From: Amycolatopsis sp. CA-230715 | GTDB lineage: Bacteria > Actinomycetota > Actinomycetes > Mycobacteriales > Pseudonocardiaceae | Direction of reading: 5' to 3' | DNA: 64,000 bases | Assembly (NCBI RefSeq): GCF_018736145.1 | Contig: NZ_CP059997.1 | Span: forward strand, 8,617,501 to 8,681,500 | Part shown: piece by piece, positions 59,967 to 64,000 of the stretch | How positions within the stretch are numbered: position 1 is the first letter of the stretch | How the letters are laid out: every line of letters begins with the position of its first letter | Notes under the pieces: model-generated | Databases searched by the model: none | What the model was told of the DNA's origin: nothing | What the model saw: the letters and a program-made list of their open reading frames with translations, nothing else | Program-made: the position numbers and the translations under genes

Positions 59967-60013
59967 TCGCGCGAGCGCTGCGAACTCCGGGCAGGTGATG
60001 GGAAAATGGTGCC

Positions 60014-61540
60014 ATGGCGCCGAATGAAGTCCCCACGGAGACCGTGCTCGAACGAGAGCGGAAGTTCGAGGTCGACCTGCGGCGGCCCCGTCCCGACCTG
60101 ACCGGGGTCGGCCCGATCGCGAGCACGGCGGAGCCGGTCGAAACGACCCTCGACGCCACCTACTTCGACACCGAGGACCATCGCCTCGCGGCAGCCGGGG
60201 TGACGCTGCGCCGCAGGCGCGGTGGTGCGGACGAGGGCTGGCACCTGAAGCTCCCGGTGGGGGAGGACCGCCGCGACGAGATCCGGATGCCGTTGTCCGC
60301 GAAGCAGAAGCCGCCGCGGGAACTCCGGCGGCTCGTGGTCGCGCACACGATGGGCCGCAAGCTCATCCCGGTCGCGCACCTCAAAACCGAGCGGGCGGAG
60401 TGCGCTTTGCTCGACGGTACGGGCACGGCGGTCGCGGCGCTGACCGACGACAAGGTCACCGGTGAGGCGGTCGGCGGGGCCGCGCATCTCGACCGGTGGC
60501 GGGAATGGGAGGTCGAACTCGGCGAAACCGCCGGAGACGAGCTGTTGGAGTCGATCACGGCGGCGCTCGCGAAAGACGGCGTGCACCGCTCGAGATCTTC
60601 GTCGAAGCTCGCGCGCCTGCTCGACGATCGGCTGCCGAAGACACCCAAACGGCGCACGAAGCGGGCGGGCGACGTCGTGCTGGCCTATCTGCGCGAGCAG
60701 GTGGACGTGTTGCGGCGCAACGACATCGGCGTGCGGCGGGATGCCGAGGACGCGGTGCACCAGATGCGGGTCGCCTCGCGCCGCATCCGCGGCGCGCTCA
60801 ACTCGTTCAAGCGCGTGCTCGACCGGGACGCGACGCGGGAGCTGGCCGCGGAACTGAAATGGCTCGCGGGCGGGCTGGGCCCGGCGCGGGACATCGAGGT
60901 GTCCCGCGAGTACTTCGGCGCGGCCGTCGCGAAGTTGCCGGACGAGCTGGTGATCGGCCCGGTGCGCCCGTTCCTGTCGGCGCATTTCGCCGCCGAAGCG
61001 GACCAGGCCAGGCGCGCCGCGCTGAAGACGTTGTCCAGCGACCGCTACGAAGACCTGTTGCGGGGCCTCGACCGGTTGCTGACCGATCCGCCGTTCACCA
61101 AGCGGGCCAAGCGGACGGCGAACGGGGAACTGCGGTACGCGCTGCGGCGGGCGGACCGGCGGCTGCGCGCGGCCGCGCGGGTGGTCGCGGGCTCGTCCGA
61201 CGGGCCGGAACGCGATGCCGCGTTGCACGAGCTGAGAAAGAAGGCGAAGCAGGCCCGTTATGCCGCGGACGCGGTGCGCCCGGTGTTCGGTGCCAAGCTC
61301 GAGGCGTGGCGGCGTTCGGTGAAGAAGGTGCAGAGCACGCTCGGCGACCACCACGATCTCGTGGTCGCGCGGACCGTCGTGGTCGATCTCGGCAGGGCGG
61401 CCCACCGCGAAGGGCACAGCACCTTCACCTTCGGGGTTCTGCACGAGAAGGGGGCCGTCGCCGCTGCCGCGCTGGACGGAGTTTTCCGGCGCCAGTGGCA
61501 CGATGTGCGAAGGGGTAAGCGCCCGAACTGGTTGGCCTGA
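60014..61540 (+). CDS. CYTH and CHAD domain protein
   Basis: A 508-residue fusion. The N-terminal CYTH domain has the tunnel motif ERERKFEVD (ExExK) and a triphosphate-binding set of Arg/Lys/Glu strands; the C-terminal CHAD domain (about residues 215-508) is His/Arg-rich and helical (HQMRVASRRIRGALNSFK, LHELRKKAKQARYA). Such proteins hydrolyse inorganic triphosphate or bind polyphosphate. ATG at 60014. It ends directly against the small minus-strand gene at 61541. Confidence 0.93.
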   Translation: MAPNEVPTETVLERERKFEVDLRRPRPDLTGVGPIASTAEPVETTLDATYFDTEDHRLAAAGVTLRRRRGGADEGWHLKLPVGEDRRDEIRMPLSAKQKPPRELRRLVVAHTMGRKLIPVAHLKTERAECALLDGTGTAVAALTDDKVTGEAVGGAAHLDRWREWEVELGETAGDELLESITAALAKDGVHRSRSSSKLARLLDDRLPKTPKRRTKRAGDVVLAYLREQVDVLRRNDIGVRRDAEDAVHQMRVASRRIRGALNSFKRVLDRDATRELAAELKWLAGGLGPARDIEVSREYFGAAVAKLPDELVIGPVRPFLSAHFAAEADQARRAALKTLSSDRYEDLLRGLDRLLTDPPFTKRAKRTANGELRYALRRADRRLRAAARVVAGSSDGPERDAALHELRKKAKQARYAADAVRPVFGAKLEAWRRSVKKVQSTLGDHHDLVVARTVVVDLGRAAHREGHSTFTFGVLHEKGAVAAAALDGVFRRQWHDVRRGKRPNWLA

Positions 61541-61711
61541 TCAGTCTTCTTCGTCGGTGAGGTCGACCACCGCTTGTTGCTCGGCGACGTCCGCCGGGTC
61601 GGCTTCCAGCGGTGGCGCCGTGGTGGGGGTGTTCTCGGCGTCCACGTCGGACACCTCGGTGCGTTGGTCGAGTGCGTCCGCTTCGGGCAGATCCGTGGTC
61701 GGTTCCGTCAT
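61541..61711 (-). CDS. Small acidic protein
   Basis: A 56-codon frame starting with ATG at 61711 reads MTEPTTDLPEADALDQ, continues with many Asp and Glu residues, and ends VVDLTDEED. It has about 17 acidic and one basic residue and is probably disordered. There is no Shine-Dalgarno site, but GGTAAT lies about 10 bases upstream. It fills the gap between the CYTH-CHAD gene and the LigD-like gene exactly, which supports a real gene. Function unknown. Confidence 0.5.
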   Translation of the reverse strand: MTEPTTDLPEADALDQRTEVSDVDAENTPTTAPPLEADPADVAEQQAVVDLTDEED

Positions 61712-61822
61712 GGCCGGGGATTACCACAGTGGCCGTTCGGCGAAACGGGGGTGACGCGATGGGCCCCCGGGACTAACCTGCAGTCGTCTCTGGGCGGCCG
61801 ACCCCCACCGAACGGAGCCAAT

Positions 61823-63271
61823 GTGCCCGATCTGACCGAGTACCGGCGGAGGCGCGACGCCTCCGTGACCCCCGAACCGGTACCGGACGAAGTCGAACCC
61901 CGGTGCGGCCGCGACAGGAGCGGCACCACCTTTGTCGTCCAGGAGCACCACGCCAGCCAGCTGCACTGGGACGTGCGGCTCGAACGGGACGGCGTGCTCG
62001 TCTCGTGGGCGGTGCCGAAGGGAATGCCGATCGAACCCGATGTCGCCAGGCTCGCGGTGCGGGTCGAGGACTACCCGCTCGAATACGCGGATTTCTCCGG
62101 CGTGATCCCGGCAGGGCAGTACGGGGCGGGGCGGACCGAGATCTGGGACCGCGGCCGGTACGAGACCGTGCACTGGGACGGCGAGCGGATCGAGATCGTC
62201 CTGTGCGGGAACCGCTTGCGCGGGAAGTACGAATTCCGGCACACCGCGGAAGACGACGACCGGCACTGGCGCGTGCGCAGGCTCGACGACGCGGAAGAAG
62301 GCTGGCAGTCGTTGCCGCTGTTCGTGCCGCCGATGACACCGGGGCGAACCCGGATGCCGGGAGTTTCCGAGGACGGCGAGTGGTCCTACGAATTCGCGTG
62401 GGACGGGCTGCGCGCGCAGGTTCGGGTCCAGGGCGGCCGGATCGGGGTGCGGGACTCCGACGGACGCGATCGCACCGCCACCTATCCCGAACTGCGGGGC
62501 ATCGGCGCGAAACTCGGTTCGGTGGAGGCGCTGTTCGACGGTGTGATCGTGGTGCTCGCGGAGGGCAAGCCGAGCGCCGTGGCGCTGCGCCGCCGGGCGA
62601 ACGTGACCACGGCGGCCGATCTGCGGCGGATGGTGCGGCAGTGGCCCGCGGTCTTCCTCGCGTTCGACCTCCTGCACCTCGCCGGGCATTCGTGCCTTGC
62701 GCTCCCGTACCGCCGTCGCCGCGAGCTGCTGGCTGGCCTGGGGCTGAACGGCGACCACTGGCGGGTGCCGGAATGCTACGAAGGCGAAGGCGCGGCGGTG
62801 CTGGAAGCGAGCCGTGTGCACGGTCTCGACGGCGTGATCGCGAAACGGCTGGACAGCCCGTACCGGCCAGGACGGCCCAGCCAGGACTGGGCCGCGGTGC
62901 GCGGGGTGCGCGTGCAGGAGGTGGTCGTCGGCGGCTGGCGCCCCGGGGGCGGCAGCCGCGCGGAGACGGTGGGTTCGCTGCTGCTCGGCGTGCCCACCGC
63001 GGACGGGCTGCGCTACATCGGCAACGTCGGCTCGGGGTTCACCAGGGAGGACCTGGCCGAACTGGCGGAGACACTGCCGGGGTTGGCGGTGCCGAGTTCG
63101 CCGTTCGAGGAGATTCCCGAGGACAAGGCACGCGACGCGCGCTGGGTGCGTCCCGACCTGGTCGGTGAGGTCGTCTTCCGGGGCTGGACGGACGCGCACT
63201 GCCTGCGGGCGCCGAGCTGGCGCGGGCTCCGCGACGACCTCGCCGGTGAGGACGTGGGGTTCCGTGACTGA
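61823..63271 (+). CDS. LigD-like protein with degenerate 3'-phosphoesterase and ligase domains
   Basis: A 482-residue protein. Residues about 30-160 form a LigD 3'-phosphoesterase domain. His42, His48, Asp50, Arg52 and Tyr88 match the Pseudomonas LigD active site, but position 84 is Tyr instead of His. Residues about 180-480 resemble the ATP-dependent ligase core and OB domain, yet the adenylation Lys is Ala192 in YEFAWDGLRA, the motif III Glu is Val241 in FDGVIVV, and the motif V lysines read WAAVRG. It therefore probably cannot ligate DNA. A structural or regulatory end-joining role is possible. GTG at 61823 with GGAG 5 bases upstream. Confidence 0.82.
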   Translation: MPDLTEYRRRRDASVTPEPVPDEVEPRCGRDRSGTTFVVQEHHASQLHWDVRLERDGVLVSWAVPKGMPIEPDVARLAVRVEDYPLEYADFSGVIPAGQYGAGRTEIWDRGRYETVHWDGERIEIVLCGNRLRGKYEFRHTAEDDDRHWRVRRLDDAEEGWQSLPLFVPPMTPGRTRMPGVSEDGEWSYEFAWDGLRAQVRVQGGRIGVRDSDGRDRTATYPELRGIGAKLGSVEALFDGVIVVLAEGKPSAVALRRRANVTTAADLRRMVRQWPAVFLAFDLLHLAGHSCLALPYRRRRELLAGLGLNGDHWRVPECYEGEGAAVLEASRVHGLDGVIAKRLDSPYRPGRPSQDWAAVRGVRVQEVVVGGWRPGGGSRAETVGSLLLGVPTADGLRYIGNVGSGFTREDLAELAETLPGLAVPSSPFEEIPEDKARDARWVRPDLVGEVVFRGWTDAHCLRAPSWRGLRDDLAGEDVGFRD

Positions 63272-63449
63272 GAAGAGTCCACTGTGGATGGTCGACGGCC
63301 CGCGGACAAGTCGGATGTTTGGGCATGCCGAGGCCGGGGTATAGACCATTGTTCTCCACCGGTCGGCGCGGTCGCGGCACGCGGCGGTGCGGGCACTGCT
63401 ACCGTCGGGCCGGGAACGGCGACGGGCTGATGGGGGTGAGGACCTGCAG

Positions 63450-64000
63450 GTGTCGGAGCGGTCAGCCGCGGAAAACCCGTTGATCAAGGTGGTTCTGGTC
63501 GAGGACCACGACATGGTCGCCGAAGCGATCGCCTTGGCGCTCGCGGACGTGGGCGACATCGAAATCGTCGCGCGCGCGTCGTCGGTCGCCGACGCGCTGG
63601 ACGCGGTCGGGCGGATGCGCCCCGACGTGGTCGTGCTCGACCGCAGGCTTCCCGACGGCGACGGGATCGACGCCATTCCCGAACTGCACGCGGCGGCGCC
63701 GGGGGTGCGGGTCCTGATCCTGACCGGGGACGCGACGCCCGCCGTGGCCACCAGGGTGGTCGAGGCCGGTGGTGCCGGGCTGCTGATGAAGGCGGCGCGG
63801 CTGGCGGATCTCGCGGTCGCCGTCCGCCAGGTGTCCGCGGGGGACATGGCGTTCAGCCCCGATCTGCTCGGCCAGGTGCTCAGCAGGCTCGCCGGGCGAT
63901 CCGGCGCGGTCGGCGCCGAACTGACCGGCCGGGAGCGGGAAACGCTGCGCCTGCTCGCCGACGGCGCGACCATCGCCGACATCAGCGCCAGGATGACGGT
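63450..64000 (+). CDS. NarL/LuxR-type response regulator (partial, cut by window end)
   Basis: At least 183 residues. The receiver domain has the acidic pair VLVEDHD, phospho-acceptor Asp in VVVLDRRLPDGDG and the Thr/Lys pair (LILTGD, LLMKAA); the LuxR helix-turn-helix begins at LTGRERETLRLLADG. GTG at 63450 with GAGG about 9 bases upstream. A weak promoter (TTGGGC-N15-TATAGA, 63319-63345) lies ahead. The partner histidine kinase is not in the window. Confidence 0.88.
   Translation, partial: MSERSAAENPLIKVVLVEDHDMVAEAIALALADVGDIEIVARASSVADALDAVGRMRPDVVVLDRRLPDGDGIDAIPELHAAAPGVRVLILTGDATPAVATRVVEAGGAGLLMKAARLADLAVAVRQVSAGDMAFSPDLLGQVLSRLAGRSGAVGAELTGRERETLRLLADGATIADISARMT

Overview
The window is about 70% GC and carries actinomycete traits: GTG and TTG starts, 4-base gene overlaps (ATGA or GTGA), and CYTH-CHAD, ROK, MaoC and MHS-type families. 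A CsxA-like exo-beta-glucosaminidase and dispersed CCCCGAAGG hairpins suggest Pseudonocardiales, most likely Amycolatopsis. That assignment rests on family knowledge and was not tested by a search.

1-15.3 kb is the right part of a biosynthetic gene cluster. A complete FkbG/H/I/J/K set for methoxymalonyl-ACP is split into two divergent blocks (fkbJ-H-G on the minus strand at 0.2-2.3 kb; fkbK-I on the plus strand at 10.8-12.8 kb). Between them lie sugar genes: 2,3-dehydratase, Gfo/Idh-type 3-ketoreductase, E1-type 3-dehydrase, 3,5-epimerase, 4-ketoreductase and a GT1 glycosyltransferase. Together these predict a 2,3,6-trideoxy-L-hexose. A BAHD-like acyltransferase, an aromatic-type O-methyltransferase and a cytochrome P450 are tailoring candidates. 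No polyketide synthase, sugar nucleotidyltransferase or 4,6-dehydratase is in view; they presumably lie to the left or elsewhere.

15.6-25.6 kb holds a Tat-exported phosphoesterase with a C-terminal beta-propeller, an SMP-30-like lactonase, a small lipoprotein, a TetR-controlled operon (MHS transporter, cytosine-deaminase-like enzyme, Fe(II) dioxygenase) that may handle nucleobases, and a MarR/amidohydrolase divergon with two palindromic operators.

25.6-35.9 kb looks like a defence and regulation region: two tandem ABC-F proteins behind a short leader peptide and hairpin (candidate ribosome-mediated attenuator), a LuxR-type ATPase regulator, a LysR/metallo-hydrolase pair, an erythromycin-esterase-family gene controlled by an ArsR-like regulator, and a HIT protein.

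36-47.3 kb is an acyl-CoA catabolic region: two SDRs, acyl-CoA ligase, TetR, three acyl-CoA dehydrogenases, an ACAD10-type phosphotransferase, MaoC and FabG. TetR-type palindromes are shared between its promoters. A WYL regulator and an N-acetyltransferase remnant cut by a palindromic repeat sit inside it.

47.5-64 kb contains a DUF998 membrane protein, a glucosamine/chitosan operon (ROK repressor facing permease, GH2 exo-glucosaminidase and ROK kinase), idi, a copper-resistance pair with a CsoR-type operator, a CYTH-CHAD protein, a LigD-like protein that has lost key catalytic residues, and the start of a NarL-type response regulator cut by the window end. No rRNA, tRNA, IS element or CRISPR array was seen.
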